Below the pieces are notes generated by a model, which was not told where the DNA came from, did no database searches, and saw only the letters and a list, made by a program, of their open reading frames with translations. The position numbers and the translations under genes were made by a program. A DNA stretch of 64,000 bases from NCBI RefSeq assembly GCF_017301735.1, contig NZ_CP071090.1, positions 10,530,001 through 10,594,000 on the forward strand, read 5' to 3'. The DNA comes from Pyxidicoccus parkwaysis. Lineage in GTDB: Bacteria; Myxococcota; Myxococcia; Myxococcales; Myxococcaceae. Position 1 is the first letter of the stretch. Every line of letters begins with the position of its first letter. Shown here piece by piece: positions 8,389 through 17,218 of the stretch.

Positions 8389-8970
8389 ATGAGAGGAGCC
8401 GTGAGCGAGCCCTCCTCCCCCACCCTCCCGCCGGATGACGAGCCTCGCCGCAGCCGCTCCACCGCCATCGCCGCGGTGGCCGCCCTGTTGCTGGCGCTGC
8501 CCTTCCTCGTGCTCGGCCTCTTCATGTTGGACGTGAAGGCCCGCATCGAGCTGCGCTGCGAGCCCGGTGGCCCGTGCGTGCTCACCCAGGCCGGCTACCT
8601 CACCCGTGAGGAGGCCACGCGCTTCGACCCGGCCGACGTCCAGTCCGTCCGCGTGGAGCGCACCCGCAGCGCCCGCCGCGAGAGCGTCCCCATCTTCCGC
8701 CCCGAGGTGGAGACCGCCCAGGGCCGCTTCCCCCTCTTCCACCAGTGGGCCACCGAGGAGTCCGAGGCCACCGCCGTGGTGGACCAGGTGAAGCAATACC
8801 TCGCCGCGCCCCAGCAGGGCCGCCTGGAGCTCTCGCACGACGACCGGCGCGACTCGCTGCGCGTGGGCGCCTCCTTCACCGGCGTGGGCGTGCTGCTGCT
8901 CCTCTTCAGCGGCTGGCTCGCCCTGAGGGCGCGCGCGCACCGGCTCGCGGAGCACACCGCCTCGCGCTGA
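8389..8970 (+). CDS. Two-TM hypothetical membrane protein
   Basis: 193 aa from the ATG at 8389; a GTG at 8401 is an alternative start. Two membrane segments are seen: AIAAVAALLLALPFLVLGLFML (about 28-49) and SFTGVGVLLLLFSGWLAL near the C-terminus. Between them lies a soluble loop of about 110 residues with two Cys (LRCEPGGPCVL) and a QSVRVERTRS strand. The topology resembles DUF3592-like proteins but I see no decisive motif. It is divergent from glucose dehydrogenase and separated by 347 bp from the ABC operon. Function unknown. Confidence 0.65.
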   Translation: MRGAVSEPSSPTLPPDDEPRRSRSTAIAAVAALLLALPFLVLGLFMLDVKARIELRCEPGGPCVLTQAGYLTREEATRFDPADVQSVRVERTRSARRESVPIFRPEVETAQGRFPLFHQWATEESEATAVVDQVKQYLAAPQQGRLELSHDDRRDSLRVGASFTGVGVLLLLFSGWLALRARAHRLAEHTASR

Positions 8971-9317
8971 CGCCGGCACGCGCGCGTGTTCAGCACGGCC
9001 GCGCTTCGCATCCATCCAGACAGCCGGAATGGACAGACGTCCCGCGCCGGCTCCAAAGACAGACATCAGTCACCGGGTGACGCTGGCGAACATGCCCTCC
9101 GGTCCGGGACAGGCCAGCGGGCAGCGAGAGCGGCTGCCGCTCCCGTCACCAGATTGCGCTTGGGAGGATATTGGACCCGGGCACAGATGACCGAAGCGGG
9201 CGGGAGGACACAGGGTTCCTTCAGGAACTGATGGAAGCGGGCGGCCGAGCGAGCCGAGGCCGCGCCGTCTGCTCATGCCCCCTTCCCACCTGCACCCACG
9301 TGCGTAGCTTGTCGCTG
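8971..9317 (+). other. Intergenic region with three adjacent hairpins upstream of the ABC operon
   Basis: No convincing gene in 347 bp. Three consecutive inverted repeats are seen: GTCACC-G-GGTGAC (9069-9081), CGCTGGC with GCCAGCG (9081-9087 and 9113-9119), and GGCAGC with GCTGCC (9120-9125 and 9133-9138). They could form a structured 5' leader about 180 nt before the ATP-binding gene, or act partly as terminator for the upstream gene. No known riboswitch consensus was recognised. Confidence 0.4.
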
Positions 9318-10226
9318 ATGCTACGTGCGCTCCTCGGCCGATGGCGAAGCTCGCTGCGCCTGCTCCGGCCGGCACATGTGGAGGCGGAGCGCGCGAAGAT
9401 TTCCGTGGCACAGCTCGGCCACCAGTACGGCAACAAGGTGGTGGCGCTCCAGAACGTGGACCTCAACGTCCGCTCGGGCGAGTTCGTGTGTCTGCTCGGG
9501 CCGTCCGGCTGCGGCAAGTCCACGCTCCTCTACGCGCTGGCGGGCCAGGTGACGCCCACCGGCGGCACGGTGCGCATCGACGGGAAGCCCATTCGCGGGC
9601 CGGGGCCGGAGCGCCTGCTGATGTTTCAAGAGGCCGCCCTCTTCCCGTGGCTCACCGTGCGCGGAAACATCACCTTCGCCCTGGGCGCCAAGGGCGTGCC
9701 CCGCGCCGAGCGCCGCGAGCGGGCGGACATGTACATCCGCCGCGTGCACCTCACCGGCTTCGAGGAAGCGCTGCCCCACCAGCTCTCCGGCGGCATGAAG
9801 ATGCGCGCCTCGCTGGCCCGCGCGCTGGCCATGGACCCGGCCGTGCTGTTGATGGATGAACCCTTCGGCTCGCTGGACGCACAGACGCGCATCCACATGC
9901 AGGAGCTGCTTCAAGCCATCTGGATGCGCACCGGCAAGACGGTGGTGTTCGTGACGCACGACGTGCACGAGGCGCTGATGCTCGGCACCCGTGTGGTGCT
10001 GATGGCGCCCCGGCCGGGCCGCGTGGTGAAGGACTTGGAGGTCCACCTGCCCATGCCGCGCCAGCCGGAGGACGCGGGGCTCAACGAGATGGTGCGGCAC
10101 CTGCGCGGCCTGCTGCGCCACGTGGAGGAGCCCGAGCGCGCCGAGGCCACCACCACCCGGCGGGAGCCCGAGCGCACCCCGCGCCCCTCCCTTCCCACCC
10201 AGGGCATGCCACGTCCCGCGAGGTAG
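9318..10226 (+). CDS. ABC transporter ATP-binding protein (nitrate/sulfonate/taurine type)
   Basis: 302 aa. Walker A GPSGCGKST (61-69), Q-loop in MFQEAALFPWLTV, signature LSGGMKMRASLARAL, Walker B VLLMDEPFGSLD and switch His in VFVTHDVHEA are all intact. The FPWLTV and D-loop contexts place it in the SsuB/TauB/NrtD group. A Thr/Arg/Pro-rich C-terminal tail of about 40 residues is extra. The start is at 9318 (MLRALLG); longer in-frame starts lack similarity. The permease gene begins 7 bp after its stop, so the two are co-transcribed. It energises import of a small anion, with substrate set by the lipoprotein at 11075. Confidence 0.92.
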   Translation: MLRALLGRWRSSLRLLRPAHVEAERAKISVAQLGHQYGNKVVALQNVDLNVRSGEFVCLLGPSGCGKSTLLYALAGQVTPTGGTVRIDGKPIRGPGPERLLMFQEAALFPWLTVRGNITFALGAKGVPRAERRERADMYIRRVHLTGFEEALPHQLSGGMKMRASLARALAMDPAVLLMDEPFGSLDAQTRIHMQELLQAIWMRTGKTVVFVTHDVHEALMLGTRVVLMAPRPGRVVKDLEVHLPMPRQPEDAGLNEMVRHLRGLLRHVEEPERAEATTTRREPERTPRPSLPTQGMPRPAR

Positions 10227-10233
10227 GTGAGCC

Positions 10234-10995
10234 ATGAAGCGCTACGTCCAGAAGCTGGGCATGGTCCTGCTGCTGCTCGGTACGTGGGAGCTGCTGACGC
10301 GGCTGGGCATCTGGTCGCCCCACCTCTTCCCGGGCCCCGTGACGGTGGCGGAGAGCCTGTGGGCCATGGTGAAGGACGGCCGCATCGCCCAGGCCACGCT
10401 GCGCTCCATGGGACGGCTGGGCCGCGCGTACCTCATATCGGTGGGCATCGGCGTCCCCCTGGGGCTGCTGATGGCGCGCCTGGCCTTCTTCCGCAACGCG
10501 GTGAAGCCCGTCGTCAGCGGCCTGCAGGCGCTGCCCTCCATCTGCTGGCTGCCGCTGGCGCTGTTGTGGTTCGGACTGACGGACGCGGCCATCCTCTTCG
10601 TCGTCGTCATGGGCAGCGTGCTGGCCATCGCCATCGCCACGGAGGACGCCGTCAATGGCGTGGACCCGCAGCTCGTCCGCGTGGCCAGCACCCTGGGCGT
10701 GAAGGGCATGCGCTTCCAGTTCGGCGTCATGCTGCCCGCGGCGCTGCCCGGCATCGTCACCGGCCTGAAGCTGGGGTGGAGCTTCGCGTGGCGCGCGCTC
10801 TTGGCCGGCGAGCTGCTCTTCGTCTCCGGCGGCCTGGGCCAATTGCTCACCGTGGGGCGCGAGCTGATGGACGTGGCTCAGGTGATGGCCGTCATGGTGG
10901 CCATCATCCTGATTGGGATGGCGGTGGACCGTGTCCTCTTCCAGACGGTAGAGGGCAAACTGCGCCGCAGGTGGGGGCTGGCGAGCGCGGTGTGA
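10234..10995 (+). CDS. ABC transporter permease (SsuC/TauC type)
   Basis: 253 aa, about six membrane segments starting with MVLLLLGTWELLTRLGIW. The conserved binding-protein-dependent permease loop reads VNGVDPQLVRVASTLGVKG, the EAA-like coupling motif that docks to the ATPase. FPGPVTVAESLW is the typical N-terminal signature of SsuC/TauC permeases. Inner membrane. It lies 7 bp behind the ATPase gene and 79 bp before the binding protein gene. Confidence 0.92.
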   Translation: MKRYVQKLGMVLLLLGTWELLTRLGIWSPHLFPGPVTVAESLWAMVKDGRIAQATLRSMGRLGRAYLISVGIGVPLGLLMARLAFFRNAVKPVVSGLQALPSICWLPLALLWFGLTDAAILFVVVMGSVLAIAIATEDAVNGVDPQLVRVASTLGVKGMRFQFGVMLPAALPGIVTGLKLGWSFAWRALLAGELLFVSGGLGQLLTVGRELMDVAQVMAVMVAIILIGMAVDRVLFQTVEGKLRRRWGLASAV

Positions 10996-11074
10996 CACAG
11001 CGGACGTAAGGCGCTCGACGCTTCGCACCGTGGGCCGTTGAAATCTCGCGGGGCCATCCCTTTCTTTCGCGCCT

Positions 11075-12094
11075 ATGCGCGAGAACCGCTCACTGCTCTT
11101 CCTTGCGCTGGCCTGCCTGGCGGCGCTCGGCGCCGGCTGCAAGCGCGACCAGCCCGCTGGTGGTGCCAACGCGCCGCTGCGGCTGGGCTTCTTCCCCAAC
11201 ATCACCCACGCGCAGGCCCTGGTGGGCAACGCGGAGGACACCTTCAGCTCACAGCCCGGCGTGGGACGGCTGGAGGTGAAACAGTTCAACGCCGGACCCG
11301 CGGCCATGGAGGCGCTGGTGGCGGGCTCGTTGGACGTGTCCTACGTGGGCAGCGGACCGGCCATCAACACGTTCCTCAAGGCGGGACGTGAATTGCGCAT
11401 CATCTCCGGCGCGGTGAATGGCGGCGCGGTGCTGGTGGTGAAGACCGCGAAGTCCGCCGAGGAGCTGAAGGGAAAGAAGCTGGCCACCCCGCAGCTCGGC
11501 AACACGCAGGACATCGCGCTGCGCTACTGGCTGAAGCAGAAGGGACTGAACACCACGCTCCAGGGCACCGGCGACGTGCAGATTGTCCCGTTGAGCAACC
11601 CGGACATCCTCGGCCAGTTCCTGAATGGCGGCATCGAGGGCGCGTGGGTGCCCGAGCCCTGGGGCGCGCGCATGGTCGCCGAGGGCGGTGGCCACATCCT
11701 GGTGGACGAGCGGGACTTGTGGCCCGACAAGCGCTTCCCCACGACGGTGATTGTGACGACGCGCAAGGTGCTGGAGACGCAGCGCTCGCGCGTGGCCGCG
11801 CTGCTGCGCGCGCACGTGCAGCTCACCGAGCGGTGGAAGAACGATTCGGCGGGCTTCACCACGGCGGTCAACGCGGCGTTCGGCCGGCTGACGCACAAGC
11901 CCCTGCCGGCGCCCATCGTGAAGGATGCCTTCTCGCGGCTGGAGCCGAGCCTGGACCCGGTGCCCTCCGCGCTCGCCACGGCGGCGCAGCACGCGAAGGA
12001 GCTGGGCTTCACCACCGACGCGGACATCAAGGGGCTGGTGGACCTGAGCGTCCTCAACGAGGTGCAGGGCGGCGGGCCGGCAGCGACGAAGTGA
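11075..12094 (+). CDS. ABC transporter substrate-binding lipoprotein (SsuA/TauA-like)
   Basis: 339 aa. Signal peptide with lipobox LGAGC, so the mature protein starts at Cys22 and is lipid-anchored. LRLGFFPNITHAQALVG, a QFNAGPAAMEALVAGSLDVSYVGSGPA-type segment and WVPEPWGARM match NMT1/SsuA-like periplasmic binding proteins for sulfonates, taurine, nitrate or pyrimidine precursors. The ligand cannot be named. It completes the importer with the two genes upstream. Placing the binding protein last, behind 79 bp, suggests it may also have its own promoter for higher expression. Confidence 0.9.
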   Translation: MRENRSLLFLALACLAALGAGCKRDQPAGGANAPLRLGFFPNITHAQALVGNAEDTFSSQPGVGRLEVKQFNAGPAAMEALVAGSLDVSYVGSGPAINTFLKAGRELRIISGAVNGGAVLVVKTAKSAEELKGKKLATPQLGNTQDIALRYWLKQKGLNTTLQGTGDVQIVPLSNPDILGQFLNGGIEGAWVPEPWGARMVAEGGGHILVDERDLWPDKRFPTTVIVTTRKVLETQRSRVAALLRAHVQLTERWKNDSAGFTTAVNAAFGRLTHKPLPAPIVKDAFSRLEPSLDPVPSALATAAQHAKELGFTTDADIKGLVDLSVLNEVQGGGPAATK

Positions 12095-12143
12095 CGGTGG
12101 GGCAGGTGACGCCGGCCCCGGACGCGGGCGAGGATGCGCGCCC

Positions 12144-12914
12144 ATGAGGATGGAGCGCGTGGAGGAGACGCTGGAGCGCATCGGCCAGGAGGCCGCGCGT
12201 GCGCCCGGCGGGGTGCTGGCGTTCGACGGTGACGGCACGCTGTGGAGCGGAGACGTGGGGGACGACCTCTTCCTCGCCCTGCTGGAGCACGGCGACATCC
12301 GCGAGCCCGCGCACACCGCGCTCCAGGCGCTGGGCACCGCGCACGGACTGTCCCCGGACCTGGGGGCGCGCGAGCTGGCGCATCAGCTCTTCGCCGCCTT
12401 CGAGGCGGGCCGCGTCCCGGAGAAGGAAATCTACGAGATGGTGGCCTGGCTCTTCGCCGGCTGGCGCGTGGACGCCGTGCGGGCCTTCGCTCGCGACGTG
12501 GTGGCCCGCCGGGAGGTGAAGCGCCGCCTGCATCCGGAAACCCGCCGCGTGGTGGAGTGGGCGCTGGGCCGGGGCATCGCCTGCTACGTGGTCAGCGCGT
12601 CACCGCTCGCGGTGGTGGAGGCCGCGGTGGTGGAGGTGGGCATCGAGCCCGCCAACGTGCTGGCCTGCACACCGCGCGTGGAGGACGGCATGGTGCTGCC
12701 CTCCATCGTCCAGCCCATTCCCTATGCGGCCGGCAAGGTGGCGTGCCTGCGGGCCCGCACGTCCCAGCCGCTGTACGCCGCGTTCGGCGACAACGTGTTC
12801 GACTTCGAGCTGCTGTCCGCCGCGTGCGTCCCGGTGGCCATCCGCCCCAAGCCCCGCCTGCGCGCACGGGCGGCGGAGCTGCCCTCGCTGGTCCAGCTCC
12901 ACCCGGAGGACTGA
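12144..12914 (+). CDS. HAD-IB family phosphatase (SerB-like)
   Basis: 256 aa, cytosolic. Motif I is AFDGDGTLWSGD, with DGDGT giving the nucleophile Asp and the general acid Asp. Motif II is YVVSASP (Ser). The Lys of motif III is in AAGKVACL, and motif IV is AFGDNVFDFELL. The helical cap between motifs I and II places it in the HAD-IB/phosphoserine phosphatase-like group. The phosphorylated substrate is not evident. Its start is 50 bp after the binding protein gene, so it may be read through from the importer operon. It converges on the small exported protein gene with a 9-bp gap. Confidence 0.85.
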   Translation: MRMERVEETLERIGQEAARAPGGVLAFDGDGTLWSGDVGDDLFLALLEHGDIREPAHTALQALGTAHGLSPDLGARELAHQLFAAFEAGRVPEKEIYEMVAWLFAGWRVDAVRAFARDVVARREVKRRLHPETRRVVEWALGRGIACYVVSASPLAVVEAAVVEVGIEPANVLACTPRVEDGMVLPSIVQPIPYAAGKVACLRARTSQPLYAAFGDNVFDFELLSAACVPVAIRPKPRLRARAAELPSLVQLHPED

Positions 12915-12923
12915 CGGCGGCGC

Positions 12924-13391
12924 TCAGCCCCGGGGCACCTCACCTGCGAGCGACAGCGCCACGTTCTCCGTCTTGTTCTCCACCTGGTAGGTGGCCACCA
13001 CCTTCTGGCCCTTCTCCGGCGCCTTGCGGATTTCGAGCGCACTCAGGTCCAGCGGCACCACCGCGCCCAGCTCGCTCTCCACGTAGAGCACCTGGCCGTT
13101 GAGCTTCACCACCTGGCCGGACAGTTGGTGCATCCGCTCGGGTGCTGGCGTCACGTGCCGCACCGGCATGCCAGCGCCCGCGTTTATCTGGTTGATTTCC
13201 TGGCGCGTGACGGGAGGGAAGAGGCCCGCCCGGCCACCGCTGACCTCCTGGTCATCCCGGCCCTCGCGCTTTCGCTCCTCGGTGGGTTGCTCGGGGTCCT
13301 TGGCCTGCGTGACCACGGGTAACAGCAATGCCGTCAACGAGGGGGCCGCCAGCGCGAGCGCGCGCCACCTCTTGGTAATCATCCACGTCAT
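12924..13391 (-). CDS. Small exported hypothetical protein
   Basis: 155 aa. GGAG before the ATG at 13391 supports this start. The N-terminus MTWMITKRWRALALAAPSL plus TALLLPVVTQAKD looks like a signal peptide cut after QA. A charged, Glu/Arg-rich stretch (about 28-52) is followed by a C-terminal beta-rich domain (HQLSGQVVKLNGQVLYVES, DLSALEIRKAPEKGQKV, VENKTENVALSL) resembling a small OB-like or SH3-like barrel. Probably periplasmic. No named family recognised; similar short proteins occur widely in myxobacteria. Confidence 0.65.
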   Translation of the reverse strand: MTWMITKRWRALALAAPSLTALLLPVVTQAKDPEQPTEERKREGRDDQEVSGGRAGLFPPVTRQEINQINAGAGMPVRHVTPAPERMHQLSGQVVKLNGQVLYVESELGAVVPLDLSALEIRKAPEKGQKVVATYQVENKTENVALSLAGEVPRG

Positions 13392-13732
13392 GGTCTGCTC
13401 CGGGCTCTGGGTCCATCGACCCGTTCCCCTGAAGCTAGGGGCTGAAGCCGCGTGTAGACCCGAGAGTCCCACGTTCGGACGTACCAAGGGCCGGGCCTCG
13501 CTCCGCGCGCCGGGCCTCCGCTCGTGCCGCATCATGCCGTCGTGACGGTGCGCCGCACCACCGCACGCTCGAAGTCCGGGCGCGGGCAGGGCGAGTGTTC
13601 AACCGACGAAGGCTTCGTCCCCATGGCGTGGAGGAAAGGGCTAGGGTGGGCCATCCGGCACGGCTCCTCCGCGAGCGCCCGGAAAACCATCCACCGCCTC
13701 CTGCCGGGGGCGGCCATACGCAGGGGCCGCAC
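13392..13732. other. Divergent intergenic region, no gene seen
   Basis: 341 bp between two divergent genes. Two short inverted repeats are visible close to the exported-protein gene: GGGTC-CATC-GACCC (13409-13422) and CCCCT-GAAGCT-AGGGG (13426-13441). They could be operators or a leader structure. No open frame here has convincing coding character. Confidence 0.35.
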
Positions 13733-14707
13733 GTGAACGGTCGCACCGAGGAACACCGCATCGCCCTCTTCATCGACTTCGAGAACCTCGTCACCAACAC
13801 CGGCATCAGCTCCGCGAGCTTCGACTTGCAGCCGTCGCTGGACCGCCTGCTGGAGAAGGGGAAGGTCGTCTTCCGCCGCGCGTACTGCGACTGGTCCCGC
13901 TTCGGGGAGGCGAAGATTCGCCTGCACGAGTTCGGCGTGGAGCTCATCGACGTGCCGCCCTCCACGCGCGCGGGGAAGAACGGCGCGGACATGCGCCTGG
14001 TCATCGACGCGCTGGAGCTCTGCTACGCGCGCGAGAGCATCGACACCTTCGTCATCGGCTCGGGTGACAGCGACTTCTGCCCGCTGGCGTACAAGCTGCG
14101 TGAGAACGGCCGCACGGTGATTGGGCTCGCGGTGAAGGAGTCCACGTCGCCGCTGTTCGTGAAGGCCTGTGACGAGTTCATCTACCTGCGCCCGCGCCAG
14201 TCGCGCTCGGAGAAGGGGGACAAGGACAAGAGCGGCCGGCAGAGTGTGGTGGCCGAGGAGGCGGGGCACGGCAAGCGCGGCGCGGGCCGCCACGGGCGCG
14301 ACGCGGGGCGCGGAGGCAAGGCGGAGGCGGCGCAGGCCGCGCCCGCGGCCAAGGGCGGGGCGCGCACGGAGGTGCCGGAGATGGCACGCGAGGTGGTGCA
14401 GAGCCTGCTGGGACGCGCGACGGGGCCGGTGAATCCGTCGCAAATCAAGGAGGCCATCGTCCGCAAGGAGCCGGACTTCGACGAGCGCGAGCACGGCTTC
14501 TCCACCTTCGCCCGGCTGCTGGCGGCGCTGGAGCAGGAGGGCCTCCTGCGCCGGATTCAGCAGGGCCGCCAGTGGTACGTGGTGGCTCCGGACTTCGACG
14601 TCCAGACGGGCCACGGCGAAGGCAAGGGCAAGAAGCGCGCGGCCCACGCCGAGGAGGACGAGGACCTGGAGTCCTACCCGGACCCGGATGAGGACGAGAG
14701 CGTCTAG
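13733..14707 (+). CDS. NYN-domain protein with C-terminal LOTUS/OST-HTH domain
   Basis: 324 aa from a GTG preceded by CAGGGG (13721-13726). The N-terminal NYN domain (about 8-150) shows IALFIDFENLV, KNGADMRLVIDALELCY and FVIGSGDSDFCPLAYKLRENGRTVIG, with the acidic residues of the PIN/NYN RNase fold (LabA/DUF88 group). A basic Lys/Arg/Gly-rich linker (about 160-215) follows. The C-terminal part (about 215-290; VPEMAREVVQSLLG, VNPSQIKEAIVRKEPDFDEREHGFSTFARLLAALEQEGLL) is an OST-HTH/LOTUS winged helix that binds RNA or G-quadruplexes in known members. A Glu/Asp-rich tail ends it. Likely an RNA-processing nuclease. It converges on the subtilase gene with 6 bp between stops. Confidence 0.85.
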   Translation: MNGRTEEHRIALFIDFENLVTNTGISSASFDLQPSLDRLLEKGKVVFRRAYCDWSRFGEAKIRLHEFGVELIDVPPSTRAGKNGADMRLVIDALELCYARESIDTFVIGSGDSDFCPLAYKLRENGRTVIGLAVKESTSPLFVKACDEFIYLRPRQSRSEKGDKDKSGRQSVVAEEAGHGKRGAGRHGRDAGRGGKAEAAQAAPAAKGGARTEVPEMAREVVQSLLGRATGPVNPSQIKEAIVRKEPDFDEREHGFSTFARLLAALEQEGLLRRIQQGRQWYVVAPDFDVQTGHGEGKGKKRAAHAEEDEDLESYPDPDEDESV

Positions 14708-14713
14708 CGTCCG

Positions 14714-17194
14714 TCAGGTGGTGATGGGAATGCCGAGCTGGATGGCCACGGGCGTGTAGACGTCCGTGGCCACGCCCGGTGTGCGGATGGAGACGACGAG
14801 CGCGTAGCGGGTCCGGTTCTCCCAGCGTTTGTAGCGAGGGCGCTCCTTCCACCATCCGATGGTCGGGTAGACGGCGAGATGCCCCTTCTCGGCAAGGTCG
14901 GCCGCTGTTCCCCTCCATCGGTCCGAATGGATGGAGCCGGCACTCCGCAGGTTCGCTCCCAACATCCAGTCCGTGGAGTCGCTCTCACTCGTGGCCTCTT
15001 CGCCCTCTTCGCGCATGGCCTGGTTGATGCGCGTCTTGAACTGCGCGGGAGTCTCCGTCGCCGTCTTCAGCTCGAAGCGCAGCCCGTGCGAGGCATACCG
15101 GTGGCGCTGCGACTGGGCATAGCCACGGTCTCCAGGCAGTGGCTCGATGAAATAAGAGAGCGTGACGCGGAGCTCGACCTCGGTCTCGCCGAGCTCCCTG
15201 AGTACCTCCGTGGGCCAGGGCAGCGCGTGCACGTGCATGTCCTGCGTCGCCAGCTCGTTCTTCCGCTTGGGGTGCACTCCGTAAGGCTGGAGCTCATCCT
15301 GGACGATGAGGGTCAGCGCATCCGCCGCGCTGTAGAGCGCGGCCCGCTCGTCCGGAACCCCATGGCCGAACATCCGGAGCAACTGCTCGTACTGCTTCTT
15401 CTTGGGCTTCGGCGCCTTCTTCCGCTTCGTCTTCGAAGACAGCCGCGCCTTCATCGCCTCCGTCCACTCCGCGGAGTGAACGAGGAGAGCACGCACCGTC
15501 TCCGGCCAAAGCCTGGGGTATTGAGCCTGGACTCGTGCGGCGAGCCCCGCTGCGAGAGCCGTGGCCGCGCTCGTCTCCCGTGAGTCCGTGAGGTGCCGGA
15601 CGAGCGGCTGATGATGTGTCGTGAGCAGGCAGAGGCTGGAGGCGAAGTCGCAGCTCTTTCCCTCAGGGTCGATGGCCGCATTCCCGCCCGGCATCACGAT
15701 TTCCGGCTTCAAGGGCCAGGGCGTATTCGTCCAGAGGACGGATGTCGTGCTGGAGGGGCAGAGTCCTCCGAGCGGAGCCATCGACTTCCAGCCCGCGTAG
15801 TCCTTCTCCGTCAGCACATCACGGTCCGCGAAGGCGCCCACGGTGAGTGCGTTCCAGGCCTGCGCCGGGTCCCGCACGGACTCGACCTCGTTGCGCGCCG
15901 GGTAGCCCGGGAGGTGCTCCGGCTCGATGTTGCCCGCCGAAACGCACAGCAGCCTGCGCGCCCCGTCTTCATCACCAAATGCAAGCTGGTCCACCGCACT
16001 GGACCAGGAAGAGGGCGAGCCCTTCCCATCTCCGTCCTCACCCGTGACGGCCATGCAGAAGGTACGTGCCCTCTCGGGCGCCTGTACTTCCACACGGGCC
16101 GCGGCCTCCTGAGTGACTGCGCCATAGAGCTCGGGAGCATTCGCGCTTCCAGGGCCCGGGAGAATCTTCACGCTCTCCAGGCCGTGCCGCAGAGGAACAG
16201 GTGCATTGGACCCGAGAAGGGGGCCCAGGTCACCGTACAGGGCAAGCCCCGCCATCTGGGTGCCATGACCGTGATGGTCATCACTTCTCCACCGAGGGTC
16301 GACCGTCAGCACCGATGGCACTGGCAAAGCGATGCCGAGGAGCGGGTGACCTCGATTCACGCCCGTATCGAGGATGCAGACAGCCGGGGCACTCGGCGGT
16401 GGGGGCGACACGCGCTTCAGGAGGTCCTGGGTCCACGCGGCCTGCTCACGCGGGCTCAGCTCCAGGAACTCAGCCGTCCGCAGTCGAGTCCGTCGAAGCT
16501 CCGCGATGAGCGCGTCCCGTTCGAGCAGGTGGCTGAGCTGGATGACCGTTGCGTGAAGGTTCAGGACGATGCGGTCCGCGAACGTCAGCGGGAACTGGCT
16601 GACCATCAGCCCTGCCTCCCTGGCTTCGGTGCGAAACACCGCTTCCGCGTTGCCCGTGCGCCGCAGCCAGACCTCCCACCAGAGGGGTCCATCCTCTTCA
16701 GGAAACGAAGCGCCCGGGTCCGTCCATAGCGAGCGAACCGAGGCACGCCGGACATGGGCGATGCTCTCCACCAATGACTTGTTGGCCGGCTGCTGGTTCT
16801 TGCCGCGCGTCCTGGTGAGGTAGTCCTCGAACAGCTTGAGGAAGTATTTGAGCTGGCCGCGAGGCACGAGCACCGTCGCCAGCGTCACCGTCCCCGTTGG
16901 TAGAACGACATGTCTGACATTGAGGAGCTCAATGCCCTTGCTCTCGACTTCGAGGCTCTCGAGCTTGAGGTCGAAGTCGGGCTCGCTCTCGAATTCGAAC
17001 CTCAGTGTGAGGAGGTCGTCCTCGTCATCGGAAGGCAGCGCGGCCTCGAACTGGGCCTTGAGATGAGCACCGTGTGCCGCGCGGTTCCGCCCCTTTGTCC
17101 TGATGCCACCGCCACCTGCCTTGGGTGACGTGAAGCGCAAGGACTCCGGCCGCACCTCCACGAAGAGGTGGGGCCAATCAACCCGATTTGCCAA
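14714..17194 (-). CDS. ietS: Subtilisin-like serine protease of an IetAS-type pair
   Basis: 826 aa. The S8 triad is Asp276 (CILDTGVN), His310 (HHGHGTQMAG) and Ser542 (RETSAATALAAG); the oxyanion Asn is Asn421 (SAGN). About 265 residues precede the protease domain and about 240 follow it (YFIEPLPGD, RYALVVSIRT), as in the long cytosolic subtilases paired with an AAA ATPase. No signal peptide is present, so the protease acts inside the cell. The start is a TTG with a G-rich ribosome site. It begins 24 bp behind the AAA ATPase gene. Known: IetA/IetS was described for Agrobacterium plasmid stability and IetAS was later reported as antiphage. Inference: same role here, with the ATPase restraining or activating the protease. 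Confidence 0.85.
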   Translation of the reverse strand: MANRVDWPHLFVEVRPESLRFTSPKAGGGGIRTKGRNRAAHGAHLKAQFEAALPSDDEDDLLTLRFEFESEPDFDLKLESLEVESKGIELLNVRHVVLPTGTVTLATVLVPRGQLKYFLKLFEDYLTRTRGKNQQPANKSLVESIAHVRRASVRSLWTDPGASFPEEDGPLWWEVWLRRTGNAEAVFRTEAREAGLMVSQFPLTFADRIVLNLHATVIQLSHLLERDALIAELRRTRLRTAEFLELSPREQAAWTQDLLKRVSPPPPSAPAVCILDTGVNRGHPLLGIALPVPSVLTVDPRWRSDDHHGHGTQMAGLALYGDLGPLLGSNAPVPLRHGLESVKILPGPGSANAPELYGAVTQEAAARVEVQAPERARTFCMAVTGEDGDGKGSPSSWSSAVDQLAFGDEDGARRLLCVSAGNIEPEHLPGYPARNEVESVRDPAQAWNALTVGAFADRDVLTEKDYAGWKSMAPLGGLCPSSTTSVLWTNTPWPLKPEIVMPGGNAAIDPEGKSCDFASSLCLLTTHHQPLVRHLTDSRETSAATALAAGLAARVQAQYPRLWPETVRALLVHSAEWTEAMKARLSSKTKRKKAPKPKKKQYEQLLRMFGHGVPDERAALYSAADALTLIVQDELQPYGVHPKRKNELATQDMHVHALPWPTEVLRELGETEVELRVTLSYFIEPLPGDRGYAQSQRHRYASHGLRFELKTATETPAQFKTRINQAMREEGEEATSESDSTDWMLGANLRSAGSIHSDRWRGTAADLAEKGHLAVYPTIGWWKERPRYKRWENRTRYALVVSIRTPGVATDVYTPVAIQLGIPITT

Positions 17195-17218
17195 GCAATC
17201 CCCCCTGAACTGCTACTT

